Shown here: positions 8,784-17,517 of the stretch, piece after piece
Numbering within the stretch: position 1 is the stretch's first letter
Layout: each line of letters begins with the position of its first letter
Source: Terriglobus aquaticus
Lineage (GTDB): Bacteria > Acidobacteriota > Terriglobia > Terriglobales > Acidobacteriaceae
NCBI RefSeq assembly: GCF_025685415.1
Contig: NZ_JAGSYB010000001.1
Location: forward strand, 744,001-808,000
Direction of reading: 5' to 3'
DNA length: 64,000 nt
The notes under the pieces: generated by a model
What the model saw: the letters and a program-made list of their open reading frames with translations, nothing else
The model's database searches: none
What the model was told of the DNA's origin: nothing
Made by a program: the position numbers and the translations under genes

Positions 8784-10928
8784 TTGGGCACCGCCGTCAC
8801 TCCCGCCTACGCACAGGTCCGTCAGGAGCGCGTGCCGCGTCCCACTCTGGCCTCTTTGTGGGACTACCTCAAGCAGGAGCTCAAGCCCTATCCCGGACGC
8901 TGGTGGCTCGTTCTCCGCATGGTGATGGCCGCGGCCATCATGATGCTGTGGGTCGTCACGTTCCGGATCCCCAACGCGGCCCTCGGCGTCTACTACACGC
9001 TGCTGATCTCTCGGGAGTCCGCCAGCGAAACCTGGGAAGGCGCATGGAAGCTTCTCGCCTCCATCGGTGCATCCCTCGTTTTCACTCTCACCGGCAACAT
9101 CCTCACAGCGGGCTCACCCGTACTCCACTTTCTGTGGGTTGGCCTCTCGTTCCTGGTGATCTTCTTCCTGATCAGCGCCGTCCGGGAGTACCGCGTCGCT
9201 ACCGGCTTCGGCTTCCTCGCCATCTCTTCTATTCCACTCTGGGACTTTCCCACCTCAACTGACCGCGCCCTCACCTATACCCTATGGGCTGCCCTCTCCG
9301 TCACCATGGGTGCCGCTGTCACCGTTGTCGTCGAAACGGTCTTTGCGGCCCTTCACCGCACCACGCCGCTCGAGGATGGCGTTCTCGGCCGCCTCAGCGA
9401 CGTTGCATCCGTCCTGCACGATCCGCAACATGTAGCCCGAGACACCCGCGAACAGGTTCTCCAGTACTCCGAAATCGGTACCGGCCTGCTGCGCCGCTAT
9501 CTCGCACGCGCCGATGCCGGAGCGGCCGAGTATGCACGCCAGGCAGTCCTTATCGGTCTCGCCGGCCGTCTTATCGACCTCACCGCAGCGCTCCTCATCC
9601 CTGCGGAACTGGAAACTCTCACATCAGCGGACCTCGAGCACCTGCGCATTCTCGGGGATCGGGTGCAGGCCATTCGAGAGATCGGCATCTTGCAGCAGGG
9701 CAGCACCACTCCGCTGGTGGAACAGCTGCCCTCGCCACCCACCGCTGCCACGGTTGTGCAATTGCTTCACTCCACCGTCGATCTGCTCGGCCAGTCGCTC
9801 GACCAGCCCCAAAATGCAGACATCTATATCGCAAGCGACGAGCTTCGCGAGGCGCCCGTCTTCAAACGCGACGCCTTCACCAACCCGCAGCATCTTGTGT
9901 TCGCACTCCGCGGCGGGGGCGCGGCCATGTCGTGCTTCCTGCTCTATCACCTCTTCGCGTGGCCGGGCCTTTCTTCCTCCCTTGCCACCTGCATGATTAC
10001 CGCGCTCAGCACGACGGGGTCCTCGCGCCAGAAGCAGATTCTCCGCGTGCTGGGGGCCATCACAGGTGGCCTTGTGCTCGGCATCGGCGCGCAGGTCTTC
10101 TTGACGCCCGCGTTCGACACGGTAGCCTCGTTCGGAGCCATGTTCACGGCTGTTACCGCGATCGCCGCCTGGATCGCCACCTCCAGCCCACGAATCTCCT
10201 TTTATGGAGTGCAGATCGCCTTCGCCTTTTACCTGGTGCACCTGCGCGTTTTTGGACCGCAGCGAATGCTGACGCCCGCTCGCGACAACGTCATCGGCAT
10301 CCTGCTCGGGCTGCTCGCCATGTGGCTCATCTTCGATCAGTGGGACGCGCAACAGGCGAGCACCGCCATGCGCACGAGCTTTGTTCATGCTATGCGCCAG
10401 ATCGTCACGCTAATGCGCACCCGCACCGCTGGCAATGGCTCCAAGGCCGATTTGCTCCGCAGCATTCGTGCCCAGCGCGACAGCATCAACGCTACCTTCA
10501 CGCAGGTCCGCACGCTCGCCGATAGCGTCCTGCTTGAATTCAGCTCCGACCGGTCCGAAGCGCTCCGCGTCCGCCGCCACATTCGCACATGGACGCCCGA
10601 GCTCCGCGCCTTCTTCTTGCTTCAGGTCACACTGTCCCACATCCGTCTGATCAGCCCGGACGGTCGCCTGCTGCGCCATGCCGAAGAAGTGGAAGAAGCA
10701 AACGCCGCCACGCTTGAGAGCCTCGCGGACTACCTCGAGCACGGCTCCGCGCCGCCTATCAGTAGCTCGCTCCTGCGCGTGCCCGCGGATGGCGACTCGC
10801 GGGAGTACACCATCGTCTGCAACAGTGCGAAGATTCTCAAGAACCTGACACCGCAGTTCCTCGCGCTCAATGGTGACGGAAGGCCCGGCGATGACCCCGC
10901 AGAAGAACGCCTCGAAGGCGGTGCCTGA
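8784..10928 (+). CDS. mdtO: FUSC-family inner-membrane efflux protein (MdtO-like)
   Basis: The 714-residue product has two blocks of membrane segments (about residues 46-200 and 375-510), each followed by a soluble helical domain. This is the layout of the fusaric acid resistance/aromatic acid exporter family (FUSC, including AaeB and MdtO). The start is TTG at 8784, with AGAAGGG about nine bases upstream, and there is no good ATG nearby. The C-terminal soluble domain ends in an acidic tail. It is the last gene of the mdtP-ytcA-mdtN-mdtO unit. The transported compound is not known. Confidence 0.85.
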   Translation: MGTAVTPAYAQVRQERVPRPTLASLWDYLKQELKPYPGRWWLVLRMVMAAAIMMLWVVTFRIPNAALGVYYTLLISRESASETWEGAWKLLASIGASLVFTLTGNILTAGSPVLHFLWVGLSFLVIFFLISAVREYRVATGFGFLAISSIPLWDFPTSTDRALTYTLWAALSVTMGAAVTVVVETVFAALHRTTPLEDGVLGRLSDVASVLHDPQHVARDTREQVLQYSEIGTGLLRRYLARADAGAAEYARQAVLIGLAGRLIDLTAALLIPAELETLTSADLEHLRILGDRVQAIREIGILQQGSTTPLVEQLPSPPTAATVVQLLHSTVDLLGQSLDQPQNADIYIASDELREAPVFKRDAFTNPQHLVFALRGGGAAMSCFLLYHLFAWPGLSSSLATCMITALSTTGSSRQKQILRVLGAITGGLVLGIGAQVFLTPAFDTVASFGAMFTAVTAIAAWIATSSPRISFYGVQIAFAFYLVHLRVFGPQRMLTPARDNVIGILLGLLAMWLIFDQWDAQQASTAMRTSFVHAMRQIVTLMRTRTAGNGSKADLLRSIRAQRDSINATFTQVRTLADSVLLEFSSDRSEALRVRRHIRTWTPELRAFFLLQVTLSHIRLISPDGRLLRHAEEVEEANAATLESLADYLEHGSAPPISSSLLRVPADGDSREYTIVCNSAKILKNLTPQFLALNGDGRPGDDPAEERLEGGA

Positions 10929-10981
10929 GGAACGGGATCCCAAGCGCGCCAGTACAAGGCAGATCGCCGGTCAGATCACAT

Positions 10982-11190
10982 CTAAGCAAAGGTGGCCTGT
11001 CTCGCAGCGGAACGTGTCTTGCTGTCCATCTTGTTGCGCAGCTCCATCGTGTTGGCGGTAATGGTGCGCTTGCTCAATGCATTGCCCTGGTCTCGCCATT
11101 TGAGAACGGCTTTGCGATCGAAATCCGGCTGATCGTTACCGATCTCCAGGGAAGGTTCAAGAACCGCAGAGGTCCCGTTTCTAGGGCATT
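10982..11190 (-). pseudogene. Possible decayed gene fragment after the FabF gene
   Basis: On the minus strand an open frame runs from within the 3' end of the ketosynthase gene to a stop at 10982-10984. It reads like real protein (LEPSLEIGNDQPDFDRKAV, then a lysine/arginine-rich tail) but has no start codon before the homologous-looking part. I do not recognise the family. It could be the C-terminal end of a lost gene or chance. The rest of 10929-11180 shows nothing else. Confidence 0.25.
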
Positions 11191-12434
11191 CGCTTGAAGA
11201 TCAAAGAAGCATTTGTCCCTCCGAAACCAAAGGAGTTAGACATCACATAGCGCGATTCCATCGCTCTCGGCTGGCTCAACACCAAAGGAAAAGTGCAAGC
11301 AGGGTCTTCGGTCTCAAGGTTGGTCATTGGCGGTGCTACTTGATCGCGCAGCGCCAGAACGGACAGACCCGCTTCGAGGCTTCCAGCGCCGCCGAGAAGG
11401 TGGCCTGTCATCGACTTCGTCGAACTTACCCAAAGGTCAGGGTTCGCGGAGAAGACCTGCCTGATGGCCGTGGCCTCCGCGCGGTCACCCAGCGGAGTGG
11501 ACGTGGCGTGAGCATTCAGGTAAGCGATGTCGGACGCGGAGATTCCAGCGTCAGCCAAGGCAAGCTCCATGACTCGGCGGATTCCGCTCCCATCCTCTGG
11601 AGGAGCATTGGTGTGGAAGGCGTCCCCATTCGCGGCATAGCCAACGATCTCCGCCAGAATCGACGCATTGCGGGCTTGGGCATGCTCCAGAGTTTCAAGT
11701 ACAAGGATGCCTGCACCCTCGCCCGTCACAAAGCCGTCCCGACCGATGTCCCAAGGGCGGGACGCGCACTCGGGATCTTCGTTACGCGTCGAGAGGGCCT
11801 TCATCGCAGCGAAGCCGGCAATAGAGAGGGGAGTAACGGCGGCCTCGCCGGCACCAGCGAGCATGACGTCTGCCTCGCCACGCTGCAGGATCCGAAACGC
11901 CTCTCCGATGTCGTGTGCTCCGGTGGTACAGGCCGTAGCGCAGGTGAGGTTTGGCCCGCGAGCGCCGTGGCGAATCGCGATTTGACCCGCGGCGAGGTTT
12001 GCGATCGATGCTGTTATGAAAAAGGGCGAGACCCGGCCTGGACCACCTTCCATGAGCCGAGTGTGCTCGCGCTCGATGACCTCAAAGCCTCCGATACCGC
12101 TACCGACGTGCACGCCAACACGGTGTGGATCCTCATCAGCCATAGCGAGCTTGGCATGACGAACAGCCATCTCCGCGGCTGCAATCGCAAACTGGATGAA
12201 GCGGCTGGTCTTCTTGATGTCCTTGCGGTCGATGAAGGCCTCAGGCCGAAAGTCCTTCACCTCTCCCGCGATCTTGCATGCGTGGTCTCTTGGGTCGAAG
12301 AGTGTGATTTTCTCGATTCCGGAGCGGCCCTGAAGGATGGCGGCCCAGGTCTCTTCCGTGCCGATACCGACGGGACTAATCAGTCCTACACCCGTGACCA
12401 CCACGCGCCTCTGCTCAACCAACCGCACTTGCAT
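11181..12434 (-). CDS. fabF: Beta-ketoacyl-ACP synthase II (FabF/KAS II type)
   Basis: The 417-residue enzyme condenses malonyl-ACP with an acyl chain. The active-site set is intact: Cys169 in ATACTTGAH, His309 in NAHATSTP, Lys340 and His345 in KSMTGHLLGG, plus the C-terminal NSFGFGGTN loop. Length and order match FabF throughout. It is the last of six minus-strand genes, the others being oxidoreductases, and no acp or fabD gene lies beside it. It may therefore be an accessory KAS II rather than the housekeeping copy, so the symbol describes the family more than the role. Confidence 0.85.
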   Translation of the reverse strand: MQVRLVEQRRVVVTGVGLISPVGIGTEETWAAILQGRSGIEKITLFDPRDHACKIAGEVKDFRPEAFIDRKDIKKTSRFIQFAIAAAEMAVRHAKLAMADEDPHRVGVHVGSGIGGFEVIEREHTRLMEGGPGRVSPFFITASIANLAAGQIAIRHGARGPNLTCATACTTGAHDIGEAFRILQRGEADVMLAGAGEAAVTPLSIAGFAAMKALSTRNEDPECASRPWDIGRDGFVTGEGAGILVLETLEHAQARNASILAEIVGYAANGDAFHTNAPPEDGSGIRRVMELALADAGISASDIAYLNAHATSTPLGDRAEATAIRQVFSANPDLWVSSTKSMTGHLLGGAGSLEAGLSVLALRDQVAPPMTNLETEDPACTFPLVLSQPRAMESRYVMSNSFGFGGTNASLIFKRMP

Positions 12435-12461
12435 CGATGACTCCTTGATTCTGTGCCTGGC

Positions 12462-13220
12462 TTAGACCTGGGCAACGCCACCATCAACGAAGAGCTCAAT
12501 GCCAGCGACAAAGCTCGCATCTGCTGACGCGAGGAAGACGGCGACTCTCGCCACCTCTTCCGCGCGACCGATACGCCCGAGGGGAATGTCCGATCCGAGA
12601 TGGTCGTGAAATCCTTTCAGATGTTCAGCGTCCGTGACGCCGGCGAGTCCGTTCAGGCCAGGCGTTTCGATGGGACCCGGGCTGATTACGTTGACACGAA
12701 TCCCGCGATCCTTCAGATCGTTCGTCCAGCCGCGAGCGAAAGACCGCACCGCTGCTTTCGTCGCCGAATAGACGCTGAAGGCAGGCTTGCCCTGCTTAGA
12801 TTCGATAGACGCGTTGAGAAGGATCGAACCACCGTTGGGGATGAGCGGCAGCGCCTTTTGCACGGTGAAGAGCAGGCCTTTCACGTTTGTGTTGAAGTGC
12901 TGGTCAAAATGCTCTTCCGTGATCGAGCCCAGCGGCGAGAAGCTTGCCACACCTGCATTCACGAACAGGATGTCGATGCGGCCCTTCTCCTGCTTCACCC
13001 GGGTGAAAAGTGCATCCAGCTCGGCAAGGTTGCTGACATCCGTCCTGATGCCGCGGGAATGTGCTCCGAGGGACTCCACGGCTCTGTCGAGCTCAGCCTG
13101 ACGCCGCGCGGTGACGTACACGAAGGCACCTTGTTTGATGAATTCCTGTGCCGTCGCGAGGCCGATACCGGAGTTGCCTCCGGTGATGAGTGCGATTTTG
13201 CCTTGCAGTTTCCCTGACAT
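12462..13220 (-). CDS. Short-chain dehydrogenase/reductase
   Basis: The 252-residue classical SDR has the nucleotide-binding GGNSGIG at 14-20, the NAG motif near 88-90, and the catalytic Ser138, Tyr151 and Lys155 (YSATK). The end GGVAQV fits the tetrameric SDR C-terminus. The residues after the first strand (TARR) favour NADPH. The substrate cannot be read; the family includes glucose dehydrogenases, ketoreductases and quinone-linked enzymes. It lies 27 bases upstream of the ketosynthase gene in the same run. Confidence 0.85.
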   Translation of the reverse strand: MSGKLQGKIALITGGNSGIGLATAQEFIKQGAFVYVTARRQAELDRAVESLGAHSRGIRTDVSNLAELDALFTRVKQEKGRIDILFVNAGVASFSPLGSITEEHFDQHFNTNVKGLLFTVQKALPLIPNGGSILLNASIESKQGKPAFSVYSATKAAVRSFARGWTNDLKDRGIRVNVISPGPIETPGLNGLAGVTDAEHLKGFHDHLGSDIPLGRIGRAEEVARVAVFLASADASFVAGIELFVDGGVAQV

Positions 13221-13260
13221 CTGCGTTTCTCCTCTACGATTTTTGGTGGCGTATGCCGCT

Positions 13261-14160
13261 TTACTTGTCTGTGGCCCCCAGAAGCCGCGCCTTGTTCTTC
13301 ACGAGAAAAGACTCAAAGCTCGTTGGGGGAACACCTGTAAGTTCCTGGACGGCATGCGATACACGTTCGAAGTTGCCGGCTCGGGTATTCGCATCGGTGG
13401 TGACGAGCATCGGTGCAAGCTGTGGAGATACGCCACTCGCGACCAACTCGCGTGCAAGGGCGGTATCGTCAACCTGCCGCACCTCAATGGGGCGATCGAC
13501 TGAGCGGGACAGGGCAGCTGCCAACTCGGCCGCTGACATCGCGTGCGGTCCGGTGATGTCGTAGATCTGGCTGGTTTCTTTGTCGCGCACAAGAGCTGCG
13601 GCGGCGGCGCGCGCGACATCGGAGCGCGTCACGTAAGCAATCCTCCCAGCACCTGCTGAGGTCAGCCAGGTGCCGGTCCTCAGCGCAGCGGGGATTAGGC
13701 CTAGTTCTACCGGGTTTTCGGCGTACCAAGCGACGCGAAGAATCGTGTAGGAGAGATCGCTCTCCCGTATCGTGGCTTCGGTAGCCACGTGGTCCGAGGA
13801 GAACGGAATGGCAGTGCTCGCCTCGGGCTCCGGCATCGAGGTGTAGTGGATGTGGCGAACTCCCGCGCGCTTCGCTGCGTCGATCGCATTCGTGTGCTGC
13901 TGAACGCGTCTGCCGGAGAAGAGATCATCTGTCGAGATCAGCAACAGACGATCAGCACCTTGGAATGCCTTGCTCAATGTTTGCGGATCATTGAGATCTG
14001 CATGACGTAAATCCACACCAAGGCTTGCATAGGCGCCCAGCTTGTCTGGTGTGCGCGTGGTTGTGATGATGCCCGACACACCCGCATGTAGCAGTTGGTC
14101 CAACACCATTTGGCCAAGGCGTCCACTGCCCCCCGTGACTAAGATTCTTGATTGACTCAT
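13261..14160 (-). CDS. NmrA-like NAD(P)-binding protein (QOR2/YtfG type)
   Basis: The 299-residue atypical SDR has an N-terminal Rossmann motif TGGSGRLG and the substrate-side pattern HIHYTSMPEPE in place of the classical YxxxK site. The middle reads like NAD(P)H-dependent quinone oxidoreductase 2 and NmrA-type redox sensors. These proteins bind NADP(H) and either reduce quinones or sense redox state. Other reductases next to it favour an electrophile- or quinone-response role; that is inference. Confidence 0.8.
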   Translation of the reverse strand: MSQSRILVTGGSGRLGQMVLDQLLHAGVSGIITTTRTPDKLGAYASLGVDLRHADLNDPQTLSKAFQGADRLLLISTDDLFSGRRVQQHTNAIDAAKRAGVRHIHYTSMPEPEASTAIPFSSDHVATEATIRESDLSYTILRVAWYAENPVELGLIPAALRTGTWLTSAGAGRIAYVTRSDVARAAAAALVRDKETSQIYDITGPHAMSAAELAAALSRSVDRPIEVRQVDDTALARELVASGVSPQLAPMLVTTDANTRAGNFERVSHAVQELTGVPPTSFESFLVKNKARLLGATDK

Positions 14161-14181
14161 AACCGTCTTCCTTCTGCCGTA

Positions 14182-14478
14182 TTACAGCTCGGTCAGGCGT
14201 GTCATCGTGGGCGGCGCAGCAAGCCGTCCTTCGAGTGCCTTGAAGACTTTCTTCGTGTACTCCTGCTGCATGTGAAAGTCATGGGCGGCTTCCGAACGGA
14301 ACACTTCGAAGAACACCAGCCGGTTCGGATCGTCCTGCCGAACGGTTTGGTAGAAGACTTCGACGCCCGGTTCGGCGATTGTCAGCGGTAGATTCTCGTT
14401 TGCAGCCGCCACAATCAGGTCCCGATACTCCGGCTTCACCGTGGCTTCTACCAACAGAATGACTTTGTTCTCAGGCAT
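14182..14478 (-). CDS. Antibiotic-biosynthesis monooxygenase (ABM) domain protein
   Basis: The start is ATG 14478, preceded by a GAGAGGGAAAG ribosome site, giving 98 residues. A longer open frame upstream would overlap the nitroreductase gene. The fold is the dimeric ferredoxin-like ABM domain: VILLVEATVKPEYRD strand-helix, an EPGVEVFYQTV strand, and FEVFRSEAAHDFHMQ near the end. Members include YgiN-type quinol monooxygenases and haem-degrading proteins. A quinone-related role would suit the neighbours, but the residues do not decide it. Confidence 0.8.
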   Translation of the reverse strand: MPENKVILLVEATVKPEYRDLIVAAANENLPLTIAEPGVEVFYQTVRQDDPNRLVFFEVFRSEAAHDFHMQQEYTKKVFKALEGRLAAPPTMTRLTEL

Positions 14479-14503
14479 GGCTTTCCCTCTCCTGTCGTTT
14501 CGC

Positions 14504-15136
14504 TTACAAGCTCTGGTGGATCTGCTCGATCGGTTTGCGAACCTTCGCCAAATGCGCGTGCTCATCGCCATTGGAGTGAACGCCCACAGCTACCAGCACC
14601 GTCGAGCGCAGGAGCCTTGCCGGTAGACCGAGGATCGCGTCGACCTTGTCCGGCACGAAACCTTCCATGGGACTGACATCGATGCCAGCCTCTGCGGCCG
14701 CTGACACAAGCACGCCCAATGCGATGTAAGCCTGGCGCTGCGCCCAGATGAGGCGCTGCTCCGGAGCGAAGCTCATGATGAACCCTTTGATCTGGTTTTC
14801 GCGAGCCTCAAGAGCTGATCGAGGAACACTGCGCACTGCAGCGGCCAGGTCGATGGAACGCGCAATGGTCCGCTCGTCAACGTCGGTCTCGGCCGCCAGC
14901 ACGAAGAACAGCGAAGCCTCCGTAACCTGTGGCTGATTGAATGCAGCTTCCGTTCGAATGCGCTCGCGAACGACAGGGTCAGTGACCTGTAGAAGACGGA
15001 AGGGCTGCAGATTGAACGACGTGGGCGCAAGCCGCAACGCTTCCAGAAGTATGTCGAGCTGTTCAGGCGAGATGCTCGCGGCAGGGTTGTACTTCTTGAC
15101 TGCATAACGCTTCTGCAGCGCAGGAATGAGGGACAT
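14504..15136 (-). CDS. Nitroreductase-family FMN-dependent NAD(P)H oxidoreductase
   Basis: ATG 15136 has GGAG seven bases before it, giving 210 residues; a TTG four codons upstream is less likely. The N-terminal KRYAVKKYNP and the LRLAPTSFNLQPFR segment bind FMN phosphate, as in NfsB/YdgI-type nitroreductases. The C-terminal GIDVSPMEGF and GLPARLL segments complete the dimer interface and flavin site. Such enzymes reduce nitroaromatics and quinones by two electrons. It is the second gene of the minus-strand run. Confidence 0.88.
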   Translation of the reverse strand: MSLIPALQKRYAVKKYNPAASISPEQLDILLEALRLAPTSFNLQPFRLLQVTDPVVRERIRTEAAFNQPQVTEASLFFVLAAETDVDERTIARSIDLAAAVRSVPRSALEARENQIKGFIMSFAPEQRLIWAQRQAYIALGVLVSAAAEAGIDVSPMEGFVPDKVDAILGLPARLLRSTVLVAVGVHSNGDEHAHLAKVRKPIEQIHQSL

Positions 15137-15160
15137 GTTTTTCTCCAAAGAAGGTTGAGT

Positions 15161-16141
15161 TTAGAAACGAAACAGGATCTTGCCGCTGCGCTCTGCGGTT
15201 TGTGCATGCGCCAGAGCTTCCTGGTATTGCTCGAGCGAGTACGTCTGCTCAACTTGGGCGAAGAGCTTGCCTTCCGCGACGAGCGACGCAAGATGCTGGT
15301 AGGTCCACTGCACCTCTGCTCGCGGAGCATTCCGAAGCCACCTGATCAGCCAGAAGCCGTGAAAGCTGAGTCCGCGGAAGTACATATCCACGGGGTCGAT
15401 CTTGGGGAAGACGCCGGTCTGCAAGCCGTACCCAACACCGACACCGCCATCGCGCACAAACTGCAGAAGCGTTCCGATGGGTTCGCCTCCGAGCGTGTCG
15501 AAGGCGACGCTGAGGCGATCGGAACCGAGGGCAGCCTCAATCTGCTGCTTGAGGTCATCGCCCTGCAGCACGACTGCGTCGCCCCCAAAGGCGCGTACGG
15601 CATCTGCAGCCTCTTGCCGCCGCACCACGTTCAATGTCTTCAGGCCAGCCAGCTTCGCCAACTGCACGATGTATTGCCCCATGGCTGCGTTTGCGGCGGT
15701 CTGGCCAATCCAGTCGCCTGGCATCAGGTGCGTGTATTGCTTCAAAAGGAGGTACGCGGTTGCCGGGTTGATGCCGATCATGGCGAGTTGAACCGGGTCG
15801 GCGGATTCGCTCACCTCCACCACGTTTCGGCTGGAAACCACGGTCTGTTCCGCCCACGTCCCTTGCTCGTACGTTGGCAGAATCAGCACCCGCTTTCCGT
15901 CCAGAGCACTTGCCGCGTGGCCGGTACCGATTACGCGGCCAACACCTTCCGAACCGACGTTGTACGGGAACTCGGGCCGCACCCCATATTTGCCTTCCAC
16001 CAGCATGAAGTCGGATCGGTTCATCGGAGCCGATTCCATCTGCACCAGCAGATCGTCCGCGGCAAGCGACGGTGCCGGTGCACTGTCCAGCCTGACTACC
16101 TTCGCAGCGTCTCCAAAAGCTGTGAGTTGTAAACGACGCAT
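15161..16141 (-). CDS. MDR-superfamily reductase (MECR/quinone oxidoreductase type)
   Basis: The 326-residue zinc-free medium-chain reductase has a GroES-like N-terminal half, the glycine-rich TANAAMGQYIVQLAKLAG nucleotide-binding stretch near 150-165, and no structural-zinc cysteine cluster. The closest pattern is trans-2-enoyl thioester reductase (MECR/ETR1), with quinone oxidoreductase as the alternative. An AAGGAGAG site precedes ATG 16141. It is the first gene of the six-gene run; the intergenic space to the divergent CGNR gene (16142-16268) should hold both promoters. Confidence 0.82.
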   Translation of the reverse strand: MRRLQLTAFGDAAKVVRLDSAPAPSLAADDLLVQMESAPMNRSDFMLVEGKYGVRPEFPYNVGSEGVGRVIGTGHAASALDGKRVLILPTYEQGTWAEQTVVSSRNVVEVSESADPVQLAMIGINPATAYLLLKQYTHLMPGDWIGQTAANAAMGQYIVQLAKLAGLKTLNVVRRQEAADAVRAFGGDAVVLQGDDLKQQIEAALGSDRLSVAFDTLGGEPIGTLLQFVRDGGVGVGYGLQTGVFPKIDPVDMYFRGLSFHGFWLIRWLRNAPRAEVQWTYQHLASLVAEGKLFAQVEQTYSLEQYQEALAHAQTAERSGKILFRF

Positions 16142-16268
16142 TGAACTCTCCTTGTGCCGATCGCGGCTGTAATGATCTAATAAGAGAGAGGCATTACATC
16201 AGGAGCAGATTCGAACAACCAACAAAGAGATTCAGAAAAGATTTGGAATCGTCTGGAAAGGACAATGA

Positions 16269-16799
16269 ATGGAATCGACGGAGAAGTTGAACAAGTCGAT
16301 TGAGCGCGTCCTGGCCTTCCTTAATTCGCGTGCTGTGGGCTTTGAGAAGGGCATAGACCAACTGCGCAACGCGGAGGAAGCCTCCCGGTTCTTGGCACCC
16401 GCTTTCGGTCAGCAGGCTGTGATCTCCTCCCGTGCCCTGGGAGAGCTCAGACGCTTGAGGCAAGCCCTGCTGGATCTGGTAGCCACAGGATGGCGGGAAG
16501 GAGCGGCCGCGGACGCGCTGAATGAAATCGCGTCCCGTTCGCTGTACACCATCGCCTTTCGAGGCGACCAGGAGATTGCCCTTCAGCCTGTTCACGAAGG
16601 CGCAGCCTTGAGTGTTCTTATCCGGGACGTTGCCGGTTTGATCGAGGCGGGCCAGTGGAATCGCGTAAAGCATTGCTCGGATGGAGCATGCTCCGCGACC
16701 TTCTTCGACCGCAGCAGGAACAGGACGCAGCGCTGGCATTCTTTTGAGATCTGCGGAAACAAGAACAACGTGGCGGCTCACCGGGCCCGCCACGCCTGA
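16269..16799 (+). CDS. CGNR zinc-finger (ABATE domain) regulatory protein
   Basis: The 176-residue product has an N-terminal helical ABATE-type domain and a C-terminal treble-clef zinc finger with KHCSDGACSATFFDRSRN and EICGNKNNVAAHRARH, which give the family its CGNR name. It is presumed to bind DNA; ABATE proteins are linked to stress-induced transcription control. It faces away from the oxidoreductase run and is the first of three closely spaced plus-strand genes. The likely targets are the divergent run, its own operon, or both. Confidence 0.85.
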   Translation: MESTEKLNKSIERVLAFLNSRAVGFEKGIDQLRNAEEASRFLAPAFGQQAVISSRALGELRRLRQALLDLVATGWREGAAADALNEIASRSLYTIAFRGDQEIALQPVHEGAALSVLIRDVAGLIEAGQWNRVKHCSDGACSATFFDRSRNRTQRWHSFEICGNKNNVAAHRARHA

Positions 16800-16809
16800 A
16801 AGGGCGCAG

Positions 16810-17517
16810 ATGAAGCTAGGAAACGAGCCGGTCGAAGCGCAGCAGTTGGCGGATGTGCATGCAGCGCTTATTCAGCAGTTCTTGACCGCAGGTAATTTGC
16901 CGTCCATGGATCGCATCGCATCGTCCTTGCAGATCACCGCCCTTGAGTTGACCAAGCGATTGAACGCGCTGGCCGATCTGCACGGCCTCGTCTTGCATCC
17001 GCACGCAACGGAACCGTGGGTCGTGCACCCGTTCTCAACGACGCCAACGCTGCATTATGTCGAAGGCAGTTTGCATGGCTGGTGGGCGCCGTGTATTTGG
17101 TGCGCCCTGGGCGTTGCGCAACTCGCAGGCGGCGTGGTGCGCATCCATACGCGCATCGGTGCGGAAATCGAGCAGATTGTGGTGGAAGTCAGAAACGGTG
17201 TTCCGCTAGATGCCGATGGCATCTTCGTTCACTTCTCGATCCCGCCCCGTCGCGCATGGGCCAACGTTCATCAGCATTGCTCTCTCGTGCTGCCCTTCCG
17301 CAGCCACAACGACATCAACCAGTGGTGTGAGCGGCATGGCCAGACATACGGAGAAGCCGTAACTCTGGAGAGGACGGCGGCTCTCGCAAGGCGTTGGTAT
17401 GGACCCTACGCGCGAGCATCCTGGCGCAAATGGACCGTGGAACAGGCGCGGGAGATCTTCAATGAGTCCGGTCTGACGTCCCCGTTCTGGGAAATCCCGG
17501 GGAGAGGGACCTACTGA
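16810..17517 (+). CDS. MerB-fold (alkylmercury lyase-like) protein without the full active site
   Basis: ATG 16810, preceded by AAGGGCGCAG, gives 235 residues; a longer frame from 16681 overlaps the CGNR gene. An N-terminal winged-helix-like part (about 10-65) is followed by the MerB-type core. In MerB the catalytic set is Cys96, Asp99 and Cys159. Here the WCAL motif keeps the first cysteine (Cys98), but the aspartate position is Gly101. The segment matching MerB Cys159 reads ANVHQH, with no cysteine at the expected place. Organomercury cleavage is therefore unlikely. It ends on the ATG of the decarboxylase gene. Confidence 0.7.
   Translation: MKLGNEPVEAQQLADVHAALIQQFLTAGNLPSMDRIASSLQITALELTKRLNALADLHGLVLHPHATEPWVVHPFSTTPTLHYVEGSLHGWWAPCIWCALGVAQLAGGVVRIHTRIGAEIEQIVVEVRNGVPLDADGIFVHFSIPPRRAWANVHQHCSLVLPFRSHNDINQWCERHGQTYGEAVTLERTAALARRWYGPYARASWRKWTVEQAREIFNESGLTSPFWEIPGRGTY

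Noticed and set aside
15155-16132. 325-codon plus-strand frame
   Set aside because: It is fully antisense to the MDR reductase, whose motifs are clear.
16681-16809. N-terminal extension of the MerB-fold protein
   Set aside because: It overlaps the end of the CGNR gene in another frame; ATG 16810 has a good ribosome site.
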